24,304 nucleotides of DNA from NCBI GenBank assembly GCA_964517975.1, contig CAZFDM010000302.1, positions 1-24,304 of the forward strand. The letters are read 5' to 3'. The notes under the pieces were generated by a model. The model saw only the letters and a list, made by a program, of their open reading frames with translations. It searched no databases and was not told the DNA's origin. Numbering within the stretch: position 1 is the first letter of the stretch; each line of letters opens with the position of its first letter. A program made the position numbers and the translations under genes. Shown piece by piece: positions 1 through 7,997 of this stretch. The stretch comes from JBBIRM01 sp964517975. Lineage in GTDB: Bacteria; Desulfobacterota; BSN033; UBA1163.

Positions 1-320
1 AATTGGAGGTTTTATTTAATGGATTGTCTATTTTTAGACAATGAATTTTCAATTTTCAAAAATTAATTAAAAAATTTATTAATTTCAATAAATTATTTTA
101 ATGTCTCATCTTAAACACCCCCTTTTCAATTTGATCACTTATGCTTTTCTCAAATCGTCTTATTTAGGAGAAAATGAAGAATGGAAATAGCATCCTCATT
201 GAGAGGACTCTATTGAATAATCGATTTGAATCGTTTATCCTTTATATCAAGTTTTAAAATTTTTTGGTTAATCTTTCATTTCTTTTTGGGGAGGGTTAAA
301 ACCATAAAAAGGGAGAGAAA
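1..320. other. AT-rich leader upstream of the RND efflux pair
   Basis: No open reading frame of note lies in this stretch. Roughly the first 110 bases are very AT-rich and hold a perfect 8-bp inverted repeat (listed separately). A run of A/T-only words lies around 50-100. I found no convincing sigma-70 promoter. The nearest match is TTGAAT at 213-218 followed after 17 bases by TATCCT at 236-241, which is weak. The last 10 bases contain GGGAGAG at 311-317, a plausible ribosome binding site for the GTG start at 321. The stretch probably carries the control region of the efflux operon and perhaps the end of an upstream transcription unit. Confidence 0.5.
23..42. repeat. Perfect 8-bp inverted repeat (possible operator or weak hairpin)
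   Basis: ATTGTCTA at 23-30 and its exact reverse complement TAGACAAT at 35-42 are separated by TTTT. The symmetry is the kind bound by a dimeric regulator such as a TetR-type efflux repressor, but no regulator gene is visible in the window and the site is almost 280 bases before the efflux start codon. It could equally be the end of an upstream gene's transcript. It is AT-rich and not followed by a clean T-run, so it is a poor intrinsic terminator. Confidence 0.35.
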
Positions 321-1538
321 GTGAAAAGAGGCGGCTTCCTTTGGACCCTTTCTTTGTTTTTTTTCTTGATTCTCTTTCTTATCCTCTCATCCTGTTCCAG
401 TGAACCATCAAAAAAAACCCCTCCTGCTCCCATCCCTGTAGTAGTTGCCCGGGTTACTCAGAAGGCTTTTCCCGTGCAGATTCGTGCTATTGGTAATGTT
501 CAGGCCTATTCATCCGTTACAGTGAAGTCGAGAGTTCCTGGGCAGATCACGCGAGTCTATTTTAAAGAGGGTGATGATGTGAAAAAAGGAACGCTCCTGT
601 TTACTATCGACCCTCGACCCTATGAAGCAGCTCTAAAACAGGCGGAAGCCAATCTCCAAAAAGATAGGGCGTTAGTGAAGCAGGCAGAGGCTAACCTCGA
701 ACGAGATATTGCCCAAGAGAAGAATGCTCGGGTGGAGGCTGAGCGTTATAAAATGCTGTTTGAAAAAGGCGTGGTATCCCGACAGCAATATGATAAATTT
801 AGGACGGATTGGGAGACTTTGGTTGCTACGGTAAATGCGGATAGAGCAGCCAAGGCGAATGCCGAAGCAGCGGTAGCAGCAGATCTGGCGGCGGTCGAAA
901 ATGCAAAGCTTCAACTAAGTTATTGCTCCATCTATTCTCCCCTGGATGGCCGAACCGGAAGCTTACTCGTTCAAGAAGGTAACCTTATCAAAGAAAACGA
1001 TGCCAGTCTGGTAGTCATCAATCAGATCACTCCCATCTATGTGGCCTTCTCTGTCCCAGAACAGAACTTAGCAGAGATCCGAAGACATCTGGCGACAGGT
1101 AAACTAAGAGTTCAAGCGATCCTTCCCAATGGTCAAGGTCATTTAGAGGAAGGTTTTATTACCTTTATTGATAATACCATCGATAGTGCGACGGGAACCA
1201 TTAAGATGAAAGGTACCTTTGACAACCGTGAAAAAAGACTCTGGCCAGGGCAGTTTGTGAATGTCGTCTTGACATTGACCGTGGAGCCCAATGTCATGGT
1301 AGTGCCTTCTCCGGCCATTCAAACAGGTCAACAGGGTCAGTTTGTCTTTGTGGTCAAACCTGACTTAACCGTAGAAATGAGGCCCGTGGTGATTGGAAGG
1401 ATGGTAGACCAAGAGGTCGTCGTTCAAAGAGGTCTTAACATGGATGAGAAGGTAGTGATGGATGGACATCTTCGACTTTCCCCTGGTGCGAGGGTTGAAA
1501 TCAAATCCCCTGAACCTCTCTCTTCTCCTGAGAAATAA
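321..1538 (+). CDS. RND efflux membrane-fusion lipoprotein (periplasmic adaptor)
   Basis: Periplasmic adaptor that joins an inner-membrane RND pump to an outer-membrane channel. The 405-residue protein begins with a hydrophobic signal segment (about residues 6-23) and a lipobox ending LSSC, so Cys25 should be acylated and anchor the mature protein. Next come a barrel and lipoyl half-motif with the typical AIGNVQAYSSVTVKSRVPG and GDDVKKGTLLF words (about 55-95), a long alpha-helical hairpin rich in Ala/Glu/Lys (about 95-200), the second lipoyl half, and beta-barrel and membrane-proximal domains to the end. Length and order fit the AcrA/MdtA group. The GTG start is preceded by GGGAGAG. The stop is 5 bases before the pump gene, so the two form an operon. 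The substrate cannot be told from sequence. Confidence 0.93.
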   Translation: MKRGGFLWTLSLFFFLILFLILSSCSSEPSKKTPPAPIPVVVARVTQKAFPVQIRAIGNVQAYSSVTVKSRVPGQITRVYFKEGDDVKKGTLLFTIDPRPYEAALKQAEANLQKDRALVKQAEANLERDIAQEKNARVEAERYKMLFEKGVVSRQQYDKFRTDWETLVATVNADRAAKANAEAAVAADLAAVENAKLQLSYCSIYSPLDGRTGSLLVQEGNLIKENDASLVVINQITPIYVAFSVPEQNLAEIRRHLATGKLRVQAILPNGQGHLEEGFITFIDNTIDSATGTIKMKGTFDNREKRLWPGQFVNVVLTLTVEPNVMVVPSPAIQTGQQGQFVFVVKPDLTVEMRPVVIGRMVDQEVVVQRGLNMDEKVVMDGHLRLSPGARVEIKSPEPLSSPEK

Positions 1539-1543
1539 ACATT

Positions 1544-4500
1544 ATGAACATTTGTGATCTTTTTATCCGACGCCCTGTGATGACCACCCTTGTCATGATG
1601 GGCATTCTGCTTTTTGGCCTTTTGGGCTACCGGCTCCTCCCGGTGAGTGACCTTCCCACAGTTGATTTCCCAACCATTTTAGTTATGGCCGAACTTCCTG
1701 GTGCAAGCCCTGAGACAATGGCCTCTGCAGTAGCCATTCCGCTGGAACGGCAGTTCTCCACAATCGCCGGGTTGGATTCGATGAATTCAACCAATACCCT
1801 TGGAATGACCCGGATCACATTACAATTCAGTCTTAATAGGGATATTGATGCGGCTGCCCAAGATGTTCAGGCCATGATTGGAAAGGCGGCACGGCAACTT
1901 CCGCCAGATATGCCCAATCCCCCTTCCTATCAGAAGGTCAACCCTGCAGACTTCCCTATTCTTTTCCTTGCACTGAGTTCCCCCACCCTACCTCTTTCTG
2001 CAGTCCATGACTACGCCGATACTTTTGTAGCCCAACGAATCTCTATGGTCAGTGGGGTTGCGCAGGTAGCTATCTTTGGGGCTCAGAAATATGCGGTTCG
2101 AGCCCAACTCAATCCAAAGGCCCTTGCTTCACGTTCCATCGGGATCGATGAGGTGGTGAAGGCTATTCAGCATGGAAATGTAAACCTTCCCACTGGAACA
2201 TTATATGGCACCCACCAGACCTTTACCATTGAGGCGAGCGGAAAATTAAACAACGCTGAGGCCTATCGTCCTCTGATCGTTGCCTACAGAAATGGTTCAC
2301 CGATCAGGCTGGATGAGTTGGGAAGGGTGATTGATAGTGTTGAGAATGATAAGATCGCAAGCTGGTATAATAATACTCGATCCATCGGTCTGGCCATCTA
2401 CCGGCAACCTGGAACCAATACGGTTCAGGTTGTCAATTCCATCAGGGAATTGCTTCCCAGCCTCAGGGCTCAGATGCCTGGTTCAGTAGATCTAAATATT
2501 CTTTTCGATCGTTCCAAATCGATTCGTGAATCAGTCAACGATGTTCAATTCACCCTCTTCTTGACCATTTGTCTGGTTGTCCTGGTAATCTTTCTTTTCC
2601 TTCGTAATCTCTCCGCAACCGTCATTCCAAGCCTTGCCCTTCCCATGTCCATCATTGGGACTTTCTCGGTCATGTATCTACTCGATTATAGTTTGGATAA
2701 TCTCTCCCTGATGGCCTTAACCCTTTCCGTAGGGTTCGTGGTCGATGACGCTATTGTGATGTTAGAGAATATTGTTCGACATATGGAGATGGGGGAGAAG
2801 CCCCTTCAGGCAGCATTTAATGGATCAAAAGAGATTGGTTTTACCATTGTGTCAATGACCCTTTCACTAGTCGCGGTCTTTATTCCTGTCCTCTTCATGG
2901 GAGGGATCATCGGTCGATTGCTTCATGAGTTTGCAGTAACGATTGGGGTAGCGATCTTAGTTTCTGGTTTTGTTTCCCTAAGCCTCACCCCGATGCTCTG
3001 CAGTCGATTCCTAAGACCCCCTAAGGAGAAAAGGAGTGGTCTTTATGCTACTTCAGAGCGATTTTTTGAAGGGATGCTTCAGGCCTACCGGGTTAGTCTT
3101 AAATTTGTCTTGAACCATCGAGTTGCTACAATGGTAATCTCTGGCTTGATTCTGGTCATCACTATCATTCTTTTTATGACCTTCTCCTATGGTTTTTTAC
3201 CCAGCGAGGACATCGGTCAGATCTTTGGGTTCACTGAAGGGGCGCAAGGGATTTCGTTCGAAGCGATGAAAAGGCATCAGCTTAAAGTGATGGAGGTTGT
3301 TCAGCAGGATCCAAATGTTCATTCCTTTTCGTCAACCGTTGGAGCAGGAGGACCATCTCCGACAGGGAATCTGGGTCGAATCTTCATTACGTTAAAACCT
3401 CGTGATGAGCGAAAACTTCACGCAGATGAAGTGATTCAGCAGTTGCGTCCGAAACTTTCTAAGATCCCTGGGATACAGGTCTTTCTTCAGAATCCTCCAC
3501 CCATTCGAATTGGGGGTCAATTGACCAAGGCCCAGTATCAATTCACTCTTCAAAGTCCAGAGATTAAGGAACTTTATGAAAACGCTCCTAAACTTGAAGC
3601 AAAGATCAGAGAATTGCCAGGTATCCAGGATGTGACCAGTGACCTGCAAATCAAAAATCCACAGGTAAATATTGAGATTGATCGGGATAAGGCTTCAGCC
3701 CTTGGCGTCACGGCCAATCAAATTGAAGATGCGCTCTACAGTGCTTATGGGTCGAGGCAGATCTCTACGATCTATACTTCCATCAACCAGTATCAAGTGA
3801 TCGTTGAATTGGAACCTCAGTATCAGAGGGATCCTTCTTCCTTATCGATGCTCTACATTCGATCCTCCAATGGCCATCTGGTTCCTTTAAATACTGTGGC
3901 AACTCTACGGCCTGGCCTTGGACCTCTCTCCATCAACCATTTAGGTCAACTTCCTTCGGTGACCCTTTCGTTCAATATTAAACCCGGTGTTTCCTTAGGA
4001 GATGCGGTCTCAGCAGTTGAAAAGACAGCCAGGGCTACCCTTCCTCCCACCATCAGCACGGGTTTTCAAGGAACTGCTCAAGCCTTTCAGGAATCAATAA
4101 AAGGAATGGGCCTCCTTTTAATCATGGCCATTGTGATCATCTATATTGTCTTAGGAATTCTCTATGAAAGTTTTCTCCATCCTCTGACCATTCTCTCTGG
4201 CCTGCCGTCTGCTGGCTTTGGGGCCTTGGTCACCCTTCTCATTTTCAATATTGACCTCAATATCTATTCCATGGTAGGGATCGTGATGCTGATTGGCATT
4301 GTTAAGAAGAATGCCATTATGATGATTGACTTTGCCTTAGATGCACAGAGGACTCAAAGAAAAGAGCCTGCAGTGGCCATCTATGAGGGGTGTCTCATTC
4401 GTTTTCGACCTATTATGATGACCACCATGGCTGCCATCATGGGTGCCCTGCCCATTGCCCTTGGGTATGGAGCAGGGGCCGAAGCCCGCCGGCCACTTGG

Positions 4501-4618
4501 GCTTGCAGTGGTTGGAGGTCTGGTCTTTTCTCAGCTCATCACCCTCTATATCACACCTGTCATCTATATCTATCTGGAGTCTTTTCGTGAAAGGATAAAA
4601 AGTTGGTTTGGGCATTAG
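1544..4618 (+). CDS. RND multidrug-type efflux pump, HAE1 family (AcrB/MdtB-like)
   Basis: Proton-driven inner-membrane transporter that should assemble as a trimer with the preceding adaptor. The 1024-residue length and two-fold repeat (12 predicted transmembrane helices, two large periplasmic loops) match the hydrophobe/amphiphile efflux family. TM1 follows the NICDLFIRRPVMTTLVMMG start seen across the family. In TM4 the proton-relay pair is Asp401-Asp402, within GFVVDDAIVMLEN. In TM10 the matching lysine lies in LIGIVKKNAIMMIDFAL (Lys921/922). The metal-efflux (HME) pattern is not evident, so drugs, lipids or hydrophobic compounds are more likely substrates. The start 5 bases after the adaptor gene implies co-translation. 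No outer-membrane factor follows, so the channel must be encoded elsewhere or before the window. Confidence 0.95.
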   Translation: MNICDLFIRRPVMTTLVMMGILLFGLLGYRLLPVSDLPTVDFPTILVMAELPGASPETMASAVAIPLERQFSTIAGLDSMNSTNTLGMTRITLQFSLNRDIDAAAQDVQAMIGKAARQLPPDMPNPPSYQKVNPADFPILFLALSSPTLPLSAVHDYADTFVAQRISMVSGVAQVAIFGAQKYAVRAQLNPKALASRSIGIDEVVKAIQHGNVNLPTGTLYGTHQTFTIEASGKLNNAEAYRPLIVAYRNGSPIRLDELGRVIDSVENDKIASWYNNTRSIGLAIYRQPGTNTVQVVNSIRELLPSLRAQMPGSVDLNILFDRSKSIRESVNDVQFTLFLTICLVVLVIFLFLRNLSATVIPSLALPMSIIGTFSVMYLLDYSLDNLSLMALTLSVGFVVDDAIVMLENIVRHMEMGEKPLQAAFNGSKEIGFTIVSMTLSLVAVFIPVLFMGGIIGRLLHEFAVTIGVAILVSGFVSLSLTPMLCSRFLRPPKEKRSGLYATSERFFEGMLQAYRVSLKFVLNHRVATMVISGLILVITIILFMTFSYGFLPSEDIGQIFGFTEGAQGISFEAMKRHQLKVMEVVQQDPNVHSFSSTVGAGGPSPTGNLGRIFITLKPRDERKLHADEVIQQLRPKLSKIPGIQVFLQNPPPIRIGGQLTKAQYQFTLQSPEIKELYENAPKLEAKIRELPGIQDVTSDLQIKNPQVNIEIDRDKASALGVTANQIEDALYSAYGSRQISTIYTSINQYQVIVELEPQYQRDPSSLSMLYIRSSNGHLVPLNTVATLRPGLGPLSINHLGQLPSVTLSFNIKPGVSLGDAVSAVEKTARATLPPTISTGFQGTAQAFQESIKGMGLLLIMAIVIIYIVLGILYESFLHPLTILSGLPSAGFGALVTLLIFNIDLNIYSMVGIVMLIGIVKKNAIMMIDFALDAQRTQRKEPAVAIYEGCLIRFRPIMMTTMAAIMGALPIALGYGAGAEARRPLGLAVVGGLVFSQLITLYITPVIYIYLESFRERIKSWFGH

Positions 4619-4700
4619 TGCGAAATGAGGGTTTTAAATATTTCGTCGCCCTAACCACGAATTTCTAACTCCGAATTTTGATGCTCAGGAGTTAAACGAT

Positions 4701-5660
4701 TTGGAAAACCAAAGGGTCATTCCTCAGTTAAGAAAAGGAAGCGTTCTTACTCCAGGCCATTTTGGCTGTCTGGAAGGGATTCCCACCCTGAATATCACCA
4801 ATGGATGTATTTTTCAATGTAGTTACTGTTATGCAAGGGGATACACACAGGCCCCGAAGCCAGGAGAGGTTCACCTTTATCTGAACCTGCCTCATCTTAT
4901 TAAAAAGGAACTTACAAAGAAAAAAACTCTGCCTGAATGGGTGATCCTCAATACCTCATCAGACTGTTTTCAGACTCACCCTGATATTCTTCAGGTGACT
5001 TATGAAGTCATTCAAACCCTTTTGGACAAGGGGATGGGTATCTCTTTTTTAACCAAGGGGATCATCCCAAAGAGATTCGTTGATCTCTTCAAACCCTTCC
5101 GGGACAAGATTCTTGTCCAGGTTGGAATTGTTTCTCTTTCAGAGAGATACTGGAGGGAGTATGAAGCAGGAACTCCACATCCAGAAAGTCGTTTGGAAAA
5201 CGTCCGTTGCCTAAGGGAGATTGGGATTACTCCAGAGATTAGGATCGATCCCATCATCCCTTTTGTGACTGACACAGAGTCTGAAATGGCAGTCCTTTTC
5301 CAACAATTGAAGGAATTGGGAGTGAGGAGGGTAACCCTCAGCTACCTTCATCTCCGACCCGCCATTCAAAAACAACTGATGAACGAACTTTCACTTCTTC
5401 ATCGGAGACTTATCGAATCCTTTTTTAAGACTCAAGAATGGCAGGTCGTAGGCTCTTCCACAAAGACCAAACTTCTCCCAAAGATCGTTCGTGAAAAAGG
5501 ATATCAAAAAATTAAGAGGATCGCTGAAACGTTCGGCATCAAAACCCTGATTTGCCAATGTAAGAATCCAGACCTTAAAGGAGATCTTTGTAGTTCAGCA
5601 AGAACAAGGAGGGTTGTAAAAAGAAAAAATCAAACCCAATTCCCTTTGTTTCAATGCTGA
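4701..5660 (+). CDS. Radical SAM protein resembling the spore photoproduct lyase (SplB-like) group
   Basis: The 319-residue protein carries a radical SAM motif, Cys36-x3-Cys40-x2-Cys43 in NGCIFQCSYCYARGY, which should hold the SAM-binding [4Fe-4S] cluster. The following PTLNI context, the SSDCFQTHP and ISFLTKG words and the IRIDPIIPFV strand resemble the SPL-type radical SAM family found in many non-sporulating bacteria, where the reaction is mostly unknown. The C-terminus adds Cys285-x-Cys287-x9-Cys297 and a last-residue Cys319, possibly a second metal site. The TTG start at 4701 is chosen because AGGAG lies 10 bases upstream and the frame matches the family start. The gene stands alone, 82 bases after the RND pump and convergent with yraN. 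The family is clear, but the substrate and any role in DNA photoproduct repair are not. Confidence 0.75.
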   Translation: MENQRVIPQLRKGSVLTPGHFGCLEGIPTLNITNGCIFQCSYCYARGYTQAPKPGEVHLYLNLPHLIKKELTKKKTLPEWVILNTSSDCFQTHPDILQVTYEVIQTLLDKGMGISFLTKGIIPKRFVDLFKPFRDKILVQVGIVSLSERYWREYEAGTPHPESRLENVRCLREIGITPEIRIDPIIPFVTDTESEMAVLFQQLKELGVRRVTLSYLHLRPAIQKQLMNELSLLHRRLIESFFKTQEWQVVGSSTKTKLLPKIVREKGYQKIKRIAETFGIKTLICQCKNPDLKGDLCSSARTRRVVKRKNQTQFPLFQC

Positions 5661-5835
5661 AGGGCAAGGATTCAAATTGAATTGTCGCGATTCTTGAATA
5701 GGTGGGAACCCTTCTATTTGCATTACTCCTCCGTCTAACGATTGGAATAAGGCGTGAGGGCAATAACCTCCGCAGGATATTCTTCTTGTATCAAAAAAAG
5801 GGTGTGCTCCTCATTAATAATGGATTATTTCTTTT

Positions 5836-6201
5836 TTACGGATATTGTAAATCGAAGGCATTCTTAATCAACTCAATCTCTTCTCTCTGTTGCCCGAGAA
5901 GAATTGCCACGACATCGAATCTGGCCTTTATCTCTCCAATTCCTTTTTCCTTTAAAAAATGGAGGGCGACTTTTGAAAGTTGAATCTGTTTGGAGAAATC
6001 CACCGCGAATTGAGGAGGTCCAAAGGCAGTAGAGGTACGGGTTTTCACTTCAATAAAGACCAGAGTATCTTTTTCTCTTGCAATGATGTCCATCTCTCCC
6101 ATCTTACAGGAATAATTTCTCTCCAGAATATGATAACCCCTCTTTTTTAAAAACCGGATCGCAACCTCTTCTCCCCTCTTTCCCAGTTCTTTCTTTTGCA
6201 T
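5836..6201 (-). CDS. yraN: YraN/UPF0102 family endonuclease-like protein
   Basis: Small protein (121 residues) of the UPF0102 family, which has a restriction-endonuclease-like PD-(D/E)XK fold. The exact cellular role is not established. The N-terminal GKRGEEVAIRFLKKRGY block and the nuclease-like core GEMDIIAREKDTLVFIEVKTR are both present, with Asp38 and Glu51-Val-Lys53 as the expected metal-binding set. The length is typical. It is the last recognisable gene of the leftward operon, 8 bases after the small ORF that follows rnhB. The rnhB-yraN order is a common bacterial arrangement. AGGG lies just before the ATG. No clear intrinsic terminator was found downstream, only an AT-rich stretch. 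Confidence 0.9.
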   Translation of the reverse strand: MQKKELGKRGEEVAIRFLKKRGYHILERNYSCKMGEMDIIAREKDTLVFIEVKTRTSTAFGPPQFAVDFSKQIQLSKVALHFLKEKGIGEIKARFDVVAILLGQQREEIELIKNAFDLQYP

Positions 6202-6209
6202 CCCTACCC

Positions 6210-6299
6210 TTAAAAAGATTCAGGGGCTCGAGGGTTCAAGTGATTTATTTCTTCCCTTAATTCGACACCTTGAATCCTTTGCCTCTTGAGCCATTCCAT
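6210..6299 (-). CDS. Possible 29-residue small protein between rnhB and yraN
   Basis: An ATG overlaps the rnhB stop codon (TAATG sharing one base at 6299) and opens a 29-codon frame ending in TAA at 6210-6212, 8 bases before the yraN start. The product begins MEWLKRQRIQGVELREE and ends in APESF. It is charged, probably helical at the start, and has no recognised motif. Evidence for coding is only positional: it fills the rnhB-yraN gap exactly and has the start-stop overlap typical of translational coupling. It is too short for composition statistics and could be chance. An extended or ancestral tail of RnhB is unlikely because RnhB ends normally. Confidence 0.35.
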   Translation of the reverse strand: MEWLKRQRIQGVELREEINHLNPRAPESF

Positions 6300-6934
6300 T
6301 AGATATATTCCTTGACGCCTCGAAAGGTCTTCCGATGAAGTTCACAGATGCCAAATCTTTCAATGGCCATTCGATGTTCTTTTGTTCCATAGCCTTTATG
6401 CTTTGCAAAATTGTATTGGGGAAACTGATAGTGCCATTGCTCCATCATTCGGTCTCGAGTCACCTTGGCTACGATTGAAGCAGCGGCAATGGATTGGCTG
6501 AGTTGATCACCCTTGCGAATAGGCTTCTGGGGAATGGGGAGGTTCAGTCCCTGAATCCCATCAATCAGAATAAAATCGGGGGGGTGGGGAAGATTCCCAA
6601 CCGCTAAGGCCATCGCCTTGATCGTGGCTTGAAGGATATTAAGATGATCGATCTCTTCATGACTAACCGTTCCAATGCCAATTCCTTTGGCCTTTGAAAG
6701 GATCCGTTCATAAAGGTCATGACGTTTCTTAGGGGAGATCTTTTTCGAATCGAAAAGTTCCTCTCCAATCCCCTCTGGGGGAAGAATCACAGCGGCGGCA
6801 ACGACTGGACCAGCCAAAGGCCCTCTTCCCACTTCATCCACTCCCGCAATCCTCTGGTAGCCCAGGCGATAATACATCCTTTCAAAGTAATCCATAGGCT
6901 GGACTGGAAGGGAAGGAAAGAGCATTATCACCAC
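6299..6934 (-). CDS. rnhB: Ribonuclease HII
   Basis: Cleaves the RNA strand of RNA-DNA hybrids and single ribonucleotides in DNA (metal-dependent, cytoplasmic). The protein shows the family signature GVDEVGRGPLAGPVV with Asp33 and Glu34, the IDG aspartate (Asp125) and a KGD aspartate (Asp143), together forming the expected DEDD set. It also has the AAASIVAKVTRDR helix and the HKGYGTKEH block near the end. The start is uncertain: the coordinates use the GTG at 6934, but no ribosome binding site precedes it. The ATG at codon 4 or the ATG at codon 14 would also leave the catalytic core whole. With 211 residues from the GTG the size is normal. It sits between rplS (81 bases upstream) and the small ORF before yraN. 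Confidence 0.93.
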   Translation of the reverse strand: MVIMLFPSLPVQPMDYFERMYYRLGYQRIAGVDEVGRGPLAGPVVAAAVILPPEGIGEELFDSKKISPKKRHDLYERILSKAKGIGIGTVSHEEIDHLNILQATIKAMALAVGNLPHPPDFILIDGIQGLNLPIPQKPIRKGDQLSQSIAAASIVAKVTRDRMMEQWHYQFPQYNFAKHKGYGTKEHRMAIERFGICELHRKTFRGVKEYI

Positions 6935-6950
6935 TCATGGCGAAATACAA

Positions 6951-6978
6951 ACTATAACTTTAGGAACTTAATTGTTAA
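6951..6978 (-). promoter_or_regulatory. Candidate sigma-70 promoter upstream of rnhB
   Basis: On the minus strand TTAACA (6973-6978) is followed after 16 bases by TATAGT (6951-6956). It lies in the only sizeable gap inside the distal part of the leftward operon. Transcription would start about 6944, giving a leader of about 10 bases before the GTG at 6934 and no room for a ribosome binding site. It may therefore serve rnhB-yraN as a secondary promoter, or be an AT-rich coincidence. Confidence 0.3.
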
Positions 6979-7015
6979 ATTTTCAACACTGATTCTCCAT
7001 GTGGACTGAATGGGT

Positions 7016-7369
7016 TTAGACTTCTTGTTTCTTTTCCCCTCGGATGCGTGCCGCCTTTCCTTTTAGATTTCTCAGGTAGAAGAGTTTGGATCGCCTCACA
7101 TTGCCTCGACTAATCACATCGATCCGATCGATCCTGGGAGAATGCAAAGGGAAAATCCTTTCCACCCCTACTCCATAGGAGATCTTCCTTACCGTAAAGG
7201 TAGAACGAATCCCCCCCTTCTTCTTCCGAATCACTACTCCTTCAAAGGGTTGAATTCTCTCCTTTTCTCCTTCAACGATTTTCACATGGACTTTGACAGT
7301 GTCGCCCACTTTGAAAGGGGTAAGATCGGTTCTTAACTGTTCCCTCTCCACTATTTCTAAAGGATCCAT
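7016..7369 (-). CDS. rplS: 50S ribosomal protein bL19
   Basis: Large-subunit protein at the interface with the small subunit. The 117-residue sequence has the usual bL19 words: LTPFKVGDTVKVHVKI near the start, RIQPFEGVVIRKKKGG, FTVRKISYGVGVERIFP and the basic tail LFYLRNLKGKAARI. Length is typical (about 115). A strong ribosome binding site (AGGGAGGA) precedes the ATG at 7369. It follows the second SPOUT methyltransferase by 52 bases in the trmD operon, the usual place for rplS. Confidence 0.97.
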   Translation of the reverse strand: MDPLEIVEREQLRTDLTPFKVGDTVKVHVKIVEGEKERIQPFEGVVIRKKKGGIRSTFTVRKISYGVGVERIFPLHSPRIDRIDVISRGNVRRSKLFYLRNLKGKAARIRGEKKQEV

Positions 7370-7421
7370 CTTCTTTTCCTCCCTAAATTAGTTCGAAGTT
7401 TCTATATTGAAGCTCAACGTA

Positions 7422-7997
7422 TCATTCTGAATCGATCATTCTATCACCCAGTAGTCGATCCAAAATAATGGCAACAGCAGAACGAACTGAAAGGTGATTA
7501 TATCCCACTCCCTTGATGGGATCGAGGACATAGTCCGAACCATCCTTTACCTTTTGGACCAATCCCCATCCTGTCCCAAAAAGCATGAGAAAGGGCGTCT
7601 CTTTATCCTCCAATAATTTTCTGAAAGTTGCAAAACTAATATTTTTGGGATGAGGGGTAGCAGCGGTCGCAATCCTCCTCACCTTTTTGCCCCAGAGATT
7701 GGAGATCTCCCTGTCTGTCTCTTCAATGCTTCGTGAGACACGGACCAGAGAGAGAGATTCCTTCCGAGTGGGGTTATAGATTGAACCATATCCCTCAACC
7801 CAGTGATGGACCACCCTGTTAACCAACTGAACCTGACTTTCCAAAGGAGTAATCATGTAGAAACCCCCTAAACCAAAAGTCCTTGCACAGCGGGCGATAT
7901 CGTGAATGTCAAAGTTAGTGACAGCAGTTGCTACAATCTCCCTTCTCCGGTCATAGATCGGATGATGAACCAATCCCAGATAAAGGTTAGACCCCAT
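7422..7997 (-). CDS. SPOUT-type RNA methyltransferase (Methyltrn_RNA_4 / TM1570-like)
   Basis: Predicted S-adenosylmethionine-dependent RNA methyltransferase of the knotted SPOUT class. Sequences of this kind, including Thermotoga TM1570, are commonly encoded next to trmD. The RNA target is, as far as I know, not established. Visible family words are GLVHHPIYDRRREIVATAVT, the DIARCARTFGLGGFYMITP block and, near the C-terminus, LMLFGTGWGL followed by GYNHLSVRSAVAIILDRL, which would form the knot. I chose the ATG at 7997 (191 residues) rather than an upstream in-frame start at 8039. It is preceded by GAGGGG at a normal distance and gives an 11-base overlap with trmD, while the longer form adds only a basic 14-residue extension. 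The overlap implies coupled translation. Confidence 0.82.
   Translation of the reverse strand: MGSNLYLGLVHHPIYDRRREIVATAVTNFDIHDIARCARTFGLGGFYMITPLESQVQLVNRVVHHWVEGYGSIYNPTRKESLSLVRVSRSIEETDREISNLWGKKVRRIATAATPHPKNISFATFRKLLEDKETPFLMLFGTGWGLVQKVKDGSDYVLDPIKGVGYNHLSVRSAVAIILDRLLGDRMIDSE

Noticed and set aside
4623..4649. Inverted repeat CGAAAT and ATTTCG after the RND pump as a terminator
   Set aside because: The stem is short and AT-rich with a loop of over 10 bases, and no T-run follows it.
5751..5775. Hairpin GCG-T-GAGG with CCTC-CGC between the radical SAM gene and yraN
   Set aside because: It has a bulge and no T-run on either strand, so I could not support it as a terminator or riboswitch.
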